This document shows positions 11,413 to 22,444 of a stretch of 64,000 nt of DNA, in pieces. This stretch comes from Bubalus kerabau. Lineage: Eukaryota > Chordata > Mammalia > Artiodactyla > Bovidae. The DNA lies in the NCBI RefSeq assembly GCF_029407905.1, contig NC_073643.1, forward strand, positions 36,428,501 through 36,492,500, written 5' to 3'. The number at the start of each line of letters is the position of its first letter. The first letter of the stretch is position 1. The translations under genes and the position numbers were made by a program. A model generated the notes under the pieces. That model saw nothing but the letters and a program-made list of their open reading frames with translations. It was not told where the DNA came from and made no database searches.

Positions 11413-11430
11413 CTGAGAACACGCGATTTT
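11413..11430. repeat. Right target-site duplication of the composite L1
   Basis: ctgagaacacgcgatttt, partner of 7841-7858. It follows the 5'-truncated L1 end directly. Confidence 0.75.
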
Positions 11431-11634
11431 AACTCATATTTGAGTCATTTTCATTTCCTGACCACAGTGTGGGATCATGTACTATAATAAAGACACATTA
11501 TTAAATATATTTTTTGTTTATTTCCCTTCCCCTCCCACCATGAAAAGCTCTGGCATTAGCCACTGCTCTGGGCAAAGCCACTCCCCCCCAATCTCCCAGG
11601 GCTTTTAATACATAGATTGGAGTAATCCACTCTT

Positions 11635-11825
11635 TCTTAACTGGGATTGCTTTTACCACCCAGGAGATATTGAGCAGTGTCTGAAGACATTTTTGGTTTC
11701 ACAGCTAAGGGGCAGTGCTACTGGCCTCGAGTGGGTGGAGGCCAGGGATGCTGATAAACATCCTTCAATCCACAAGGCAGCCCCACAACGAGGAACTGTA
11801 TGGGCCCAAGTGTCATTAGTACGAA
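11635..11825 (-). mobile_element. hAT-Charlie MITE, reverse
   Basis: Reads as the reverse of the element that opens with ctcaacctcagcactattg: tttcttaactgggattgct, then gaagacatttttggtttcac, then gaggccagggatgctg, then ccaagtgtcattagtac. A second copy of the same family, forward, lies at 37028-37345. Confidence 0.75.
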
Positions 11826-13504
11826 AGTGAAGAAACCATAAGCTAATCAAGAGGAAGAAAGACTCGGTGAGGATGTGTCTTTGAGAGCTCTGAGAGCCAC
11901 TTCTAGAGAGGGGAAACAAACAAATAAACAAAGAAAAACTCACTTGGAAGAGCAAAGAGTGAGGGCAGAAAAGACTGAGCTACCATCTGGGAATATCAAA
12001 GAAGAGTCTAGGGAGAACGTAGAGAGTGCGTGTTAGGAAGAAGGAAATCATGAGCCAGCTTGAAGTTGTGAGAGAGTTAGCATCTGTGAGGAAATGCTGC
12101 TTTCACTTAGGAAGTAAATCTTCTTTAAGGTTTCTCAAGAGATGTGAGTTAACATTAGATTGATTTAAACTTCTGGTTTCTTTCAATGTGATACTGCTCA
12201 AGACAGGGCCCATGAAGTGCTGGCTTACATTATGGTGTTACCCTTTCTGAAGATGATAAAAAGCATTTTAAATTATCAAAATAATTTTGCTTTTTCTTTA
12301 TGTAAGCCTTAGATCAACATCACATGCATATACCATATATAGCACATATGCTTTTCAGTGAGGAGAAAGGAGCAGGGAGCTCAGAGAAACTGATTCAAAG
12401 ACCCAGAAAGGCTCTAGTAGCAATTAAGCATTGTGCCCAATATGATTGTTCAGTCACTTGTAAAAATCATTGTTCTGTTTGTATTTTAATGTTGTCTCTG
12501 CCTTCAAGCTTTTACTGTGTGTTTGTGTTGTGACATTGGGGTGTGTTTGATGATTGGTCAGGCATTGTACGGTCATTGAGAAAATTTTATAAACATCATC
12601 AGGGTTGTTCTCAAACTGGATGCATTTTACCTGTTAGTTTCTGACTATTTTAAGACATCACATGGAGTCTACAGCACTACTCTAGGATCTACATGACATG
12701 TATGATGATTTAAGGTACTCATCTGAGAAACTTGGGACATCTTGTGTTCCAGGAATTACCCTGTTTAGTGGGGAAGGTAGCAAGCATATTCCCTCCAACT
12801 GCAAACCTCCTCTGAAATATCAAAGTTTTCCTTAGTGTTTGAATTGAGTCACATGTCAAGAAAAACACATTGCATTCCTTTGCCATAAGACAAACACCAT
12901 ATGTTAAGTTTATTTTTAAAGGGTGGGCAAGAACAGGGAGACCATGTTCCAGTCTGAGAAAATATTGATGCCATGGTGTCAGCGAGGCAAGTTATGGTTT
13001 AATTCATACCTGCGGATTAAAGAATGAAAAATGAACCCACATCCCCAGCCTGACATCTGTATAAATGGTGCACAGGGATGGAGGCCTGTCTACCTTCCTT
13101 AATGTTCTTGGGATAAAGTAAATACTGAAGGGCTTGACATCTCTCCTAAGCCTAACAAAGCTGGCACAGCTGGTGCCCAGATGCACCAGCTGGGTGGGTG
13201 GAAGGTCCTCAGGGTGGGGAGAAAGAAGAGAAGTGAGACGATGCCCTGGGGCTTAGGGGACTTAGGAGAAATAGTGACAAATTCCTTCTTCTACCCAGGA
13301 TTGTTCTTAGGAACAACTGAAAAGTGGATGAAGTTGGAATCTCGGTTGTCCCTGCAGCCACCCCTTTCTGGCCATCCTTCCAGCACACTCCCCATTCCAT
13401 ACCCCATCACAGTTTGGAGTATGTCTTAAAGCTAAAAATGCACATACCTTCCCCCTCAACTCTCGCCTGCTCCTATTCATCCTACCTACACCTGGACAAG
13501 GAGA
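11826..13504. other. Unique sequence, nothing recognised
   Basis: No repeat family, exon or structured element recognised. Composition is unremarkable. Confidence 0.5.
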
Positions 13505-14235
13505 TTTCGTAGCATGTTTGTTATAGTAGGGAATTGGAAACATCATAAATGTCTAGCAGCAGATGAAATAAAGCATGGCATTTTTATGTTGGTTCCAAGA
13601 TTTCTTGTTTGTGAAGTGGGAACAGTATTGGCTGCTTATTTCATGAAGTTTCTTGAGGATTAAGTAAGAACAGTTCTTGGCAAACTGTCAACAGTCAATA
13701 AATAGTAATTATTATTATTACAGGGAATACTATACAGCTATTACAAAGAATGATCTATGGTTTTTCTGTAGCAACTGATATTAAGGACAAAAACAAGTGA
13801 AAGGCACTAAACACAGTATTCCATTTATACTTTTATTATTAAATTCATAGCAGCACCAAAGTGCTGCTAGAATACAGTTGCCCAGCTTTCAACTCTCATT
13901 TTGATGAGCTTCTGACATTCAGTAGAGTGTGCAGAAACAGCATGTGTTCATTTTTTAAAACCTCACAAAACAATACTATACAGTTTCTTTGGATATTTAT
14001 ATGTGTATAAAAGCAGGAAACCACCGGGAAAAGGACAGATCAAACCCCTAAAGAAGTGAAGTGAATAAAATGTGGGGTTGGGTGTATGTGTGTGTCTGTT
14101 TGTGTTTCTTTTATCCTAAAGCATGGAGGTGATAGGGTTAGGATAGGAGGTAGGAACCATTTAAGTCTTAATTCTGTTTTGATTTTGTACAGGAATACTC
14201 ATGTGTCATTTGTGCAATTAAAAAAATAGTTTAAA
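13505..14235 (+). mobile_element. Old L1M/HAL1-type 3' region, interrupted by a MIR
   Basis: ggaattggaaacatcataaa at about 13532 and gaatactatacagctatta at about 13725 are consecutive in old L1 3' regions. Between them lies a MIR. The right part up to about 14235 is A-rich and decayed, with caggaatactcatgtg near its end. The right boundary is uncertain. Confidence 0.55.
13585..13722 (+). repeat. MIR SINE inside an old L1
   Basis: Forward MIR order: gtttgtgaagtgggaacag, ttcttgaggattaagtaag, then tcaataaatagtaatt with an ATT-repeat end at about 13705-13721. Confidence 0.7.
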
Positions 14236-14380
14236 GGTAAAAGGGTAACCTGTGCTCACGTGCCCACTTTTAATCAAGTCAGATGTGTTTTTCTTGAGCA
14301 GCATGTCCTGAATCTTCAACCTCAGAATACACATGCCGTGAGAGACCTTCCAGAACACGTCCCTTGTCTCAGCTGAGGGA

Positions 14381-14391
14381 ACCAGTGGTTT
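14381..14391. repeat. TSD of Bov-A2, also the L1 target
   Basis: accagtggttt recurs as accaatggttt at 14668-14678 on the other side of the SINE, and in altered form at 19241-19251 beyond the L1. Confidence 0.7.
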
Positions 14392-14667
14392 GCTGTTGCT
14401 GCTGCTAAGTTGCTTCAGTCGTGTCCGACTCTGTGCGACCCCATAGACAGCAGCCCACCAGGCTCCCCCGTCCCTGGGATTCTCCAGGCAAGAACACCGG
14501 AGTGGGTTGCCATTTCCTTCTCCAATGCATGAAAGTGAAAGGTGAAAGTGAAGTCGCTCAGTCATGTCCGACTCTTAGCGACCCCATGGACTGCAGCCTA
14601 CCAGGCTCCTGCGTCCATGGGATTTTCCAGGCAAGAGTACTGGAGTGGGGTGCCATCACCTTCTCTG
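14392..14667 (-). mobile_element. Bov-A2 SINE (dimeric), reverse
   Basis: Two BovA units in reverse order. The first has gactctgtgcgaccccatag, the second gtccgactcttagcgac, joined by the gtgaaagtgaaagg-type linker at about 14529-14550. A gct-repeat starts it at about 14392. An 11-bp TSD with one mismatch bounds it. Bov-A2 is mobilised by BovB machinery. Confidence 0.92.
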
Positions 14668-14765
14668 ACCAATGGTTTAGTTTTCATGTTTTTTATTGAA
14701 GTATAGTTGATACACAACGTTGTGCCAGCCTCTGCTGTATAACATAGTGACTCAGTTACACACAT

Positions 14766-17700
14766 CAGTTCAGTTCAGTTCAGTTCAGTCGCTCAGTCAT
14801 GTCTGACTCTTTGTTATCCCATGGACAACAGCACGCCAGGCCTCCTTGTCCATCACCAGCTCCTGAGTTTACTCAACTAGTGTACATTGAGTCAGTGATA
14901 CCATCCAACCATCTCATCCTTTGTTATCCCATTCTCCTCCTGCCATCAATCTTTCCCAGCATCAGGGTCTTTTCAAATGAGTCAGTTCTTCGAATCAGGT
15001 GGCCAAAGTATGCCTCAGTCCTTCAAGTGAATATTCAGGACTTATTTCCTTTAGGATGGACTGATTGGATCTCCTTGCTGTCCAAGGGACTCTCAAGAGT
15101 TTTCTCCAACACCACACTTCAGAAGCATCAGTTCTTCGGCACTCAGCTTTCTTTATAGTCCAACTCTCACATCCATACATGACTACTGGAAAAACCATAG
15201 CTTTGAATAGATGGACCTTTGTTGGCAAAGTAATGTCTCTGCTTTTTAATATGCTGTCTACGTTGGTCATGACTTTTTTTCCAAGGTGCAAGCATCTTTT
15301 AATTTCATGGCTGCAGTCACCATCTGCAGTGATTTTGAAGCCCCCAAAAGTACTCTTATGTTTCCACTGTTTCCCCATCTATTTGCCATGATGTGTTTGC
15401 CATGAAGTGATGGGACCAGACACCATGATCTTAGTTTTCTGAATGTTGAATTTTAAGCCACCTTTTTCGCTCTTCTCTTTCACTTGCATCAAGAGGCTTT
15501 TTAGTTCTTCGCTTTCTGACATAAGCATGGTGTCATCTGCACATCTGAGGTTATTGATATTTCTCATGGCAAACTTGATTCCAGCTTGTGCTACATCCAG
15601 TCCAACATTTCTCATGATGTACTCTGCATTTAAGTTAAATAAGCAGGATGACAAAATACAGCCTTGATGTACTCCTTTCCCAATTTGGAACCAGTCTATT
15701 GTTCCATGTCCAGTTCTAACTGTTGCTTCCTGACCTGCATACAGATTCCTCAGGAGACAGGTCAGGTGGTCTGGTATTCCCATCTCTTTCAGAATTTTCC
15801 ACAGTTTGTTGTGAACTACACAGTCAAAGGCTTTGGCATAGTCAATAAAGCAGAAGTAGTTGTTTTTCTGGAACTCTCTTGCTTTTCTGATGAGCCAGTG
15901 GATATTGGCAATTTGATCTTTGGTTCCTCTGCCTTTTCTAAAACCAGCTTGAAGATATGGAAGTTCATGGTTTACATATTGCTGAAGCCTGGCTTGGAGA
16001 ATTTTGAGCATTACTTTACTAGTGTGTGAGATGAGTGCAATCATGTGGTAGTTTGAGCATTCTTTGGCGTTGCCTTTCTTTGGGATTGGAATGAAAACGG
16101 ACCTTTTCCAGTCCTGTGGCCACTGCTCAGTTTTCCAAATTTGCTGGCATATTGAGTGCAGTACTTTCACAGCATTATCATTTAGGATTTGAAATAGCTC
16201 AACTAGAATTCTATCACCTCCACTAGCTTTGTTCATAGTGATGCTTCCTAAGGCCCACTTGACTTCGCCTTCCAGAATGTCTGGCTCTAGGTGAGTGATC
16301 ACACCATAGTGATTATCTGGGTCATGAAGATCTTTTTTTGTACAGTTTTTCTGTGTATTCTTGCCACCTCTTCTTAATATCTTCTGCTTCTGTTAGGTCC
16401 ATACCATTTCTGTCCTTTATTGTGCCCATCTTTGCATGAAATCTTCCCTTGGTAGCTCTAATTTTCTTAAAGAGAAATCTCTAGTCTTTCCCATTCTAAT
16501 GTTCTCCTCTATTTCTTTGCATTGATCACTGAGGAAGTCTTTCTTAATTCTCCTTGCTGTTCTTTGGAACTCTGCATTCAAGTGGGTATATCTTTCCTTT
16601 TCTCCTTTGCCTTTCGCTTCTTTTCTTTTCATAACTATTTGTAAGGTCTCCTCAGATAACCATTTTGCCTTTTTGCATTTGTTTTTCTTAGAGATGGTCT
16701 TTATCCCTGTCTCCTGTACAATGTCACCAACTTCTGTCCATAGTTTTTCGGCACTCTGTCTATCAGATCTAATCCCTTGAATCTATTTGTCACTTCCACT
16801 GGATAATCATTAGGGATTTGATTTAGGTCACACCTGAATGGTCTAGTGTTTTCCCTATTTTCTTCAATTTAAATCTGAATTTGGCAATAAGGAGTTCATG
16901 ATCTGAGCCACAGTCATCTCCCAGTCTTGTTTTTGCTGACTATATAGAACTTCTCCATCTTTTGCTGCAAAGAATATAATCAATATTTTGGCATATTATA
17001 TCAATATAATCTGATTTCGGTATTGACCATCTGGTGATGTCCATGTGTAGAGTCTTGTCTTGTGTTGTTGGAAGAGAGTGTTTGCTATGACCAGTGTGTT
17101 TTCTTGGCAAAACTCTGTTAGCCTTTGCCCTGCTTCATTCTTCCAAGGCCAAATTTGCCTGTTACTCCAGGTGTTTCTTGACCTCCTACTTTTGCATTCC
17201 AGTCCCCTATAATGAAAAGGACATCTTTTTTGGGTGTTAGTTCTAGAAGATCTTGTAGGTCTTCATAGAACCATTCAACTTCCACTTCTTCAGCATTACT
17301 GGTTGGAGCATAGACTTGGATTACTGTGATATTAAATGGTTTGCCTTGGAAATGAACAGAGATCATTCTGTCATTTTTGAGATTGCATCCAAGTACTGCA
17401 TTTTGGACTCTTTTGTTGACTATGAGGGCTACTCCATTTCTTCTAAGGGATTCTTGCCCACACTAGTAGATATATGGTCATCTGAGTTAAATTCACCCAT
17501 TCCAGTCCATTTTAGTTCACTGATTCCTAAAATGTCTATGTTCACTCTTGTCATCTCCTGTCTGACCACTTTCAATTTGCCTTGATTCATGGACCTAACA
17601 TTCCAGGTTCCTATGCAATATTGCTCTTTACAGCACACTTTACTTCCATCACCAGTCACATCCACAATTGAGTGTTGTTTTTGCTTTGGCTCCGTCTCTT

Positions 17701-18120
17701 CATTGTTTCTGGAGTTAGTTCTCTACTGATCTCCAGTAGCATTTTGGGCACCTACCGACCTGGGGAGTTCATCTTTCAGTGTCCTATCTTTTTATCTTTT
17801 CATATTGTTCATGGGATTCTCAAGGCAAGAATACTGAAGTGGTTTGCCATTCCCTTCTCCTGTGGACCATGTTTTGTCAGAACTCTCCACCGTGACCCAT
17901 CTGTCTTGGGTGGCCCTACACAGCATGAGTTAGGAAAGGCTGTGGTCCATGTGATCAGATTGGTTAGTTTTCTGTGATTGTGATTTTCAGTCTGTCTTCC
18001 CTCTGATGGATAAGGATAAGAGACTTATGGAAGCTTCCTGATGGGAGAGACTGACTGAGGGGGAAACTTAAAGATTAGATATTTACTGAGCATGACCCTG
18101 CGCATCAGAACAAGACCCAG
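14766..18120 (-). mobile_element. Near full-length BovB LINE, reverse
   Basis: About 3,355 bp. The 3' end is at the left (cagttcagtt repeat, 14766-14790). The 5' UTR is at the right, ending gaacaagacccag at 18120. Length is close to that of complete BovB elements (about 3.2 kb). The L1 continues on both sides, with a decayed TSD ttacacacat (14756-14765) and ttgtacacat (18121-18130). BovB is an RTE-clade retrotransposon known for horizontal transfer among reptiles, ticks and ruminants and is the presumed helper of Bov-A/Bov-tA SINEs. Confidence 0.93.
14995..17665 (-). pseudogene. BovB ORF2 remnant (endonuclease and reverse transcriptase)
   Basis: Sense order from 17665 leftwards: an APE-type endonuclease start (GTWNVRSMNQGKL, ISELKW) at 17429-17665; its second half (VYAPTSN, FIIGDWNAKVG) at 17118-17366 in another frame; a linker piece at 16417-16632; and the RT at 15379-16302 with FCFIDYAKAFDCV (motif A) and QIGKGVHQGCILS. 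The box normally YADD reads CADD here (NNLRCADDTMLM). The C-terminal piece is 14995-15378, after an in-frame stop. At least two frameshifts and a stop break it, so it is dead. Confidence 0.93.
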
Positions 18121-18199
18121 TTGTACACATAGAGATATTCTTTTTTTTTTTTTACATATTCTTTTCCATTCTGGTTTACCACAGGACATTGAATATAGT

Positions 18200-18666
18200 T
18201 CAGTTCAGTTCAGTTCCGTCGCTCAGTCATGTCCGACTCTTTGCGATCCCATGAATCGCAGCACACCAGGCCTCCCTGTCCATCACCAATTCCCGGAGTT
18301 CACTCAGACTCAAGTCCATCGAGTCAGTGATGCCATCCAGCCACCTCATCCTCTGTTGTCCCCTTCTCCTCTTGCCCCCTATCCCTCCCAGCATCAGAGT
18401 CTTTTCCAATGAGTCAACTCTTCGCATGAGGTGGCCAAAGTACTGGACTTTCAGCTTTAGCATCATTCCTTCCAAAGAAATCCCAGGACTGATCTCCTTC
18501 AGAATGGACTGGTTGGATCTCCTTGCAGTCCAAGGGACTCTCAAGAGTCTTCTCCAACACCACAGCTCAAAAGCATCAATTCTTCAGTGCTCAGCTTTCT
18601 TCACAGTCCAACTCTCACATCCATACATGACCAGAGGAAAAACCACAGCCTTGACTAGATGGACCT
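18200..18666 (-). mobile_element. 5'-truncated BovB, reverse
   Basis: About 467 bp of BovB 3' region, starting with a cagttcagtt repeat and ending at gactagatggacctt. The frame at 18227-18544 shows the BovB tail peptides MRRVDSLEKTL and RWLDGITDSMD. It sits in the same host L1 as the 3.36-kb copy, which lies 79 bp to its left. Confidence 0.92.
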
Positions 18667-19253
18667 TCACTGTGCTGTATAGTAGACCTTGTTGTTTATC
18701 CATCCTATATATAATTGTTTACATCTGCTAATCGCAAGCTCCCAGTCCCTTCCACCTCCACCAACTCCCCCTTGGCACCTGTACATCTGCTGTCTATGTC
18801 TGTGAATCTGTTTCTGTTTAGTAGATAGGTTCTTTTGTGCCATATTTTTGATTCCACATTAAAGTTATATGGTATTTGTCTTTCTCTTTCTGACTTATTT
18901 AGCATGATAATCTCTAGTTGCATCCACATAGCTGCAAATAGCATTATTCCATTCTTTTTCTGGCTGAGTAGTATTCCATTGTGTGTGTGAGAGACATCTT
19001 TTTCCATTCATCTGTCAGTGGACAGTTAGCTTGTTTCCATGTCTTGGATATTGTGAATAGTGCTGCTATGAACTTAGGAGTGTATGTATCTTTGAATTAG
19101 AGTTTTGTCCAGGTATATGCGCAGAAGTGGGATTGCTAGATCATGTGGTAATTCTATTTTTAGTTTTCTGAAGAACCTCTACACTGTTTTCTATAGTGGT
19201 TGTACCAACTTACATTCCCACCAGCAGTGTAGGAGAGGGGACCAAGCGTTTAG

Positions 19254-20636
19254 CATGGGAATGAGAAGCTCAAGGTCACATAGTAGAGGGATCTGAGAGA
19301 GAAAGAGGGGAACAAGTGACAAGTGGGGTTGTAAAAGAGCTAATGAAGTTGAAGATCAGCTAAAGTTAAGGGGGCAAGGAGGTTGGAAGAAGAGGGAATG
19401 AGTTAGAAGGGTCTTCAGAGTTTTTGTAATCAAGATCCAAAAATATCCAAATCAGCAGGCAAGTTCCTCAGGCTCTCTGCTTCCTACCACTTCCCAGGGA
19501 GCTTTTGTATTTGCCTGCCCACCCTCTGAGGCCTTCAGTTGTGTTATTGCTAATAATAGCAAAAGGAGAATTGAAAGATAGCCAGAAAATCTAGAAATAT
19601 TTATGTTAGAAAAAGATTAAGACCCTCATGAAAGCTGAGGGCCAGATCTCAGAGAAGACCTAGACTCACGGTAGTTTGGAAAGTGTGGGGGTCTGGGGGA
19701 TGCTGCAAGAGTTGGCAGTACTTCAGAGACAGTGGGACAAAGAGGGGAAAGAGGACTTTCCAAAGTTTTTGTGGGTTTGGAATGCAATCCCCTTTTCGTG
19801 ACATTTCAAGAGACTTCAGTAAAAATTTAAGTGGTTCATTAATATTCTTTGGATGTCACACTTGGTTTTCTGTTGAATGAACAGTAGCCCAACATCCTAA
19901 AGTGTGCGCTAAAAATCACCTGTGCTGAGGGAACTAGAAGGAAATACACAACACTCAGAAATGTTGTCAGTATGAGGAGTGGTATCTGGAACCCTCTCTC
20001 CCAGTCATGCCCCTCAGCCAGCTTCACTCTTTGCTTTCATCCCTTCATCCCTCAGACAAAGGTAAAAAGGAGATGGCAATCAGAGAATGCTCACCTTTGA
20101 AACCACTTCTTTCCTAGTAAGGTGAAAAAGGGATTCTGTAACAGTACCAATTGCCCACCAAGAATACACTTGCCTGGCTTTCAGTTCTCATCTGAAGAAG
20201 CCTCTGAGACTTTCAGTGGAATTAGAAAATTCAAATGTGCACAAACAGCATATATGTCATATCATTATGACCTACAGGATAAAATACACATACATAAACA
20301 CACACACACTAAGGGGAGAGGGAAGAAGATCCATGTCCTTGGTTTGTGCTGGCAGAGTACCAGATGAGGGGCTTTAGGACTTAGTACATTCAGTACCCCA
20401 TTGATAGAAAGATTAAGGTTATTATGCTTTGTGATAAACATCCCCCACAGAATCTTGCTTTCTCTGCCCTTGGTTCCCTTGGCCTGGGTGTTATATACCA
20501 TATTTTCCAGGCAGATCAGAATATGCACTGACAATCATTTGCCAAAGATTACCTGGGTGGCACCTTCTTGTAAGAATGCAAATGATTCTCCTGAATCCCG
20601 CACACGTTGAATGAAGAATAAACAACCTTGTTGAAC
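19254..20636. other. Unique sequence, nothing recognised
   Basis: No repeat or exon recognised. A short CA run occurs at about 20298-20309. Confidence 0.5.
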
Positions 20637-20682
20637 TCATCTACATGGAAAAAAAAAAAAAAAAAAAGAAATCATCTACATG
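20637..20682 (+). repeat. Poly(A) run between 11-bp direct repeats
   Basis: tcatctacatg at 20637-20647 is repeated exactly at 20672-20682. Between them lie g, 19 A residues and gaaa. This is what remains if a retrotransposed cDNA was truncated down to its poly(A) tail. Confidence 0.7.
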
Positions 20683-21249
20683 ACCTGGAATGCTAAAAGC
20701 CTTCAGTTTGCTTGCTATAGTGCAAAACTATGAGAAATATTTAATCTTTAAAAATACACAATGGAATCATAATTTTGCTGCAGGTTCAAAGAGAGCACAA
20801 TATAACGCAATGTATTTAAAATGTAATGGCAGTGTATATTTTCAAAATGCAAACAGCAGAGAGTTTGATGAATAGCTAAAGAGCACCAGACCATATCTTA
20901 TCCTTATAAAAGTGTCTCCCATGAATGTTAACTGTATCTCTCAGAAAATTCTTAATATGCTCCGTGGCTCAGTGTGTAGACAACAACTGTATAGAAATGT
21001 ATGTGCCTACCTGGTGTGTGGTCTTTGTCAACTCAAAGTGAAGGTTGTATAAACTTTGGGTGCCCAGCCTTTTACTTCAGAACAAAGAAACAAATCTAAA
21101 AGTTTATAGTTTTCCAGACCTCTCATGTACCTAGTGTTTTTTAAAATCTATTTTTGATACAATGTTTTTCTATTTTTAAATAATCAAACCAGATTATTTA
21201 TAGTTATCTTTGTTTTAATCCATGTTGATGTCCAATTGTATATTTAAAA
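20683..21249. other. Unique AT-rich sequence
   Basis: No recognised repeat or exon. Confidence 0.5.
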
Positions 21250-21345
21250 TTCTATTCATTTTATATCATAAAATTGATACATGTTCTTGTAAAAAACATG
21301 AATAGAGTGTGTTCAAATACAGGTAAAAAAGACATAAATTTGGGG
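21250..21345 (-). mobile_element. Old L1M 3' UTR fragment
   Basis: tgatacatgttcttgtaaaa followed by caaatacaggtaaaaaagac matches the reverse text of L1ME-type 3' UTRs. It may belong to the same old element as 21955-22345. Confidence 0.45.
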
Positions 21346-21369
21346 GGATTTATTCTCTAGAGTCTGGAA

Positions 21370-21600
21370 ACAAGCAGTAGAGCAGCACTAGCCAACAAAA
21401 CTCTGCTGTGATGAAAATCCATGTTGTCCAGTTTGATAGCCACTGGCCAGCACTGGGTCATTATTGAGTGTTTGAAGTGTAGCTGCTTGGGCTGAGGAAC
21501 TGAATTTTTAAAAATTTTATGTAATTTTGATTAATCTACTGAGACATTCACATGCGGCTCATGGCTCCCGTAGTAGACAGCAGAGGAGCAGTGGGTTTGA
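21370..21600 (-). mobile_element. hAT-type MITE fragment, internally shortened
   Basis: The left side has cagcactagccaacaaaact and ctgctgtgatgaaaatcc. The right side has ggctcatggctcccgtagta and gacagcagaggagc. The middle (tttgaagtgtagctgcttg) resembles the tttcaagtgctcaatagcc block of the family seen at 46150-46740. Most of the AT-rich middle is missing. Orientation is tentative. Confidence 0.5.
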
Positions 21601-21954
21601 ATGGAGCAGACTCATGCTCTTCCATCCTAGTATCCTCCTGCTTGTGGCTTCTACGCTCAAGATGTCCTCATGGTCCAAGATGGCTGTTGGAGCCATACCG
21701 TGAATCCACATTCCAGGCAGCAAGGAGGAATATGGACAAAAGGGCTAGTCACTTCCCTTTTAACGAGGCTTCCTAGGTGTCCTACACAACTACTTCTAGT
21801 CTACAGCTTGCCCAAAACTTAGTCACATGCCTACACTGAGCCACTAGGAGTCTAGGAAAGATTCTGGGTTTTTTTTTTTGTTTGTTTGTTTTTTGACTGA
21901 ATAAGGGATTTAAGGGTAGGCAGTTGTCTCCCTGCCACAAAAATGTATTATTAA

Positions 21955-22345
21955 GTCCACCATTCCCATCCATTCCTCCATCCCAACCCAAACTCATTCC
22001 TAGTCTGCAAAGATAACTGCTATGAATAACACTGTGTAGAACCCTCTGGCAACATCACTTATATACACACATACTTTTTTTAGCATTTTATTTTTTTTAT
22101 GTACTCTCTGCAAATCACATATTGCATTTTTACAACATTTTTTGAATCACTGATAGAATGTATAGATCTAGATCATTCTGCTTCATCAAGTATACAATCA
22201 GTTCTGTGAAGGCAGGCAGTATATGTGCTGTGCTCATTTTTATGCCCTAGCTGTAGTAGACTGAAAACATTCAGCATAAAAGTATTCTTTTATGGATATA
22301 TCATAATTTAGTTAACCCATTCTTTCCTCCTACCACTAAAATAAT
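21955..22345 (-). mobile_element. Old L1M 3' UTR, reverse
   Basis: Ordered words of the old L1 3' UTR in reverse: aagataactgctatgaataa, then ttgaatcactgatagaat, then tatagatctagatcattctg, then ggatatatcataatttag. Diverged. Ends before the young L1 tail at 22360. Confidence 0.55.
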
Positions 22346-22359
22346 AACCCTTCTCAACC

Positions 22360-22444
22360 TGTGGCGGATTCATTTTGATATTTGGCAAAACTAATACAGT
22401 TATGTAAAGTTTAAAAATAAAATAAAATTAAAAAAAAAAAAATA
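22360..22444 (+). mobile_element. Young L1_BT 3' end (tail only)
   Basis: Only about 85 bp: gtggcggattcattttgata, tttggcaaaactaatacag, gtaaagtttaaaaataaaa and a 13-base A-run at 22429-22441. The same 3' end is seen in reverse at 8640-8710 and 10130-10200. No convincing TSD. Confidence 0.9.

Larger units (their letters stand above)
14681..19238 (-). mobile_element. Ruminant L1 split by two BovB elements
   Basis: The host L1 is present as three collinear pieces: 14681-14765 (tail and 3' UTR, tattgaagtatagttgata), 18121-18199 (tattcttttccattctgg, then attgaatatagtt) and 18667-19238 (3' UTR and ORF2 end). The ORF2 remnant at 18705-19007 includes AAMWMQLE and NGILLSQKKN. The TSD is gaccaatggtttag (14667-14680) against gaccaagcgtttag (19240-19253), two mismatches in 14. 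The L1 is 5'-truncated. Confidence 0.88.

Noticed and set aside
14766..14790. CRISPR-like or satellite array from cagtt repeats
   Set aside because: This is the short tandem 3' end typical of BovB, seen also at 10738-10757 and 24635.
20600..20668. Processed pseudogene 3' end (AATAAA then poly(A))
   Set aside because: The direct repeat sits immediately on both sides of the A-run, so the upstream AATAAA is outside the insert and probably coincidental.
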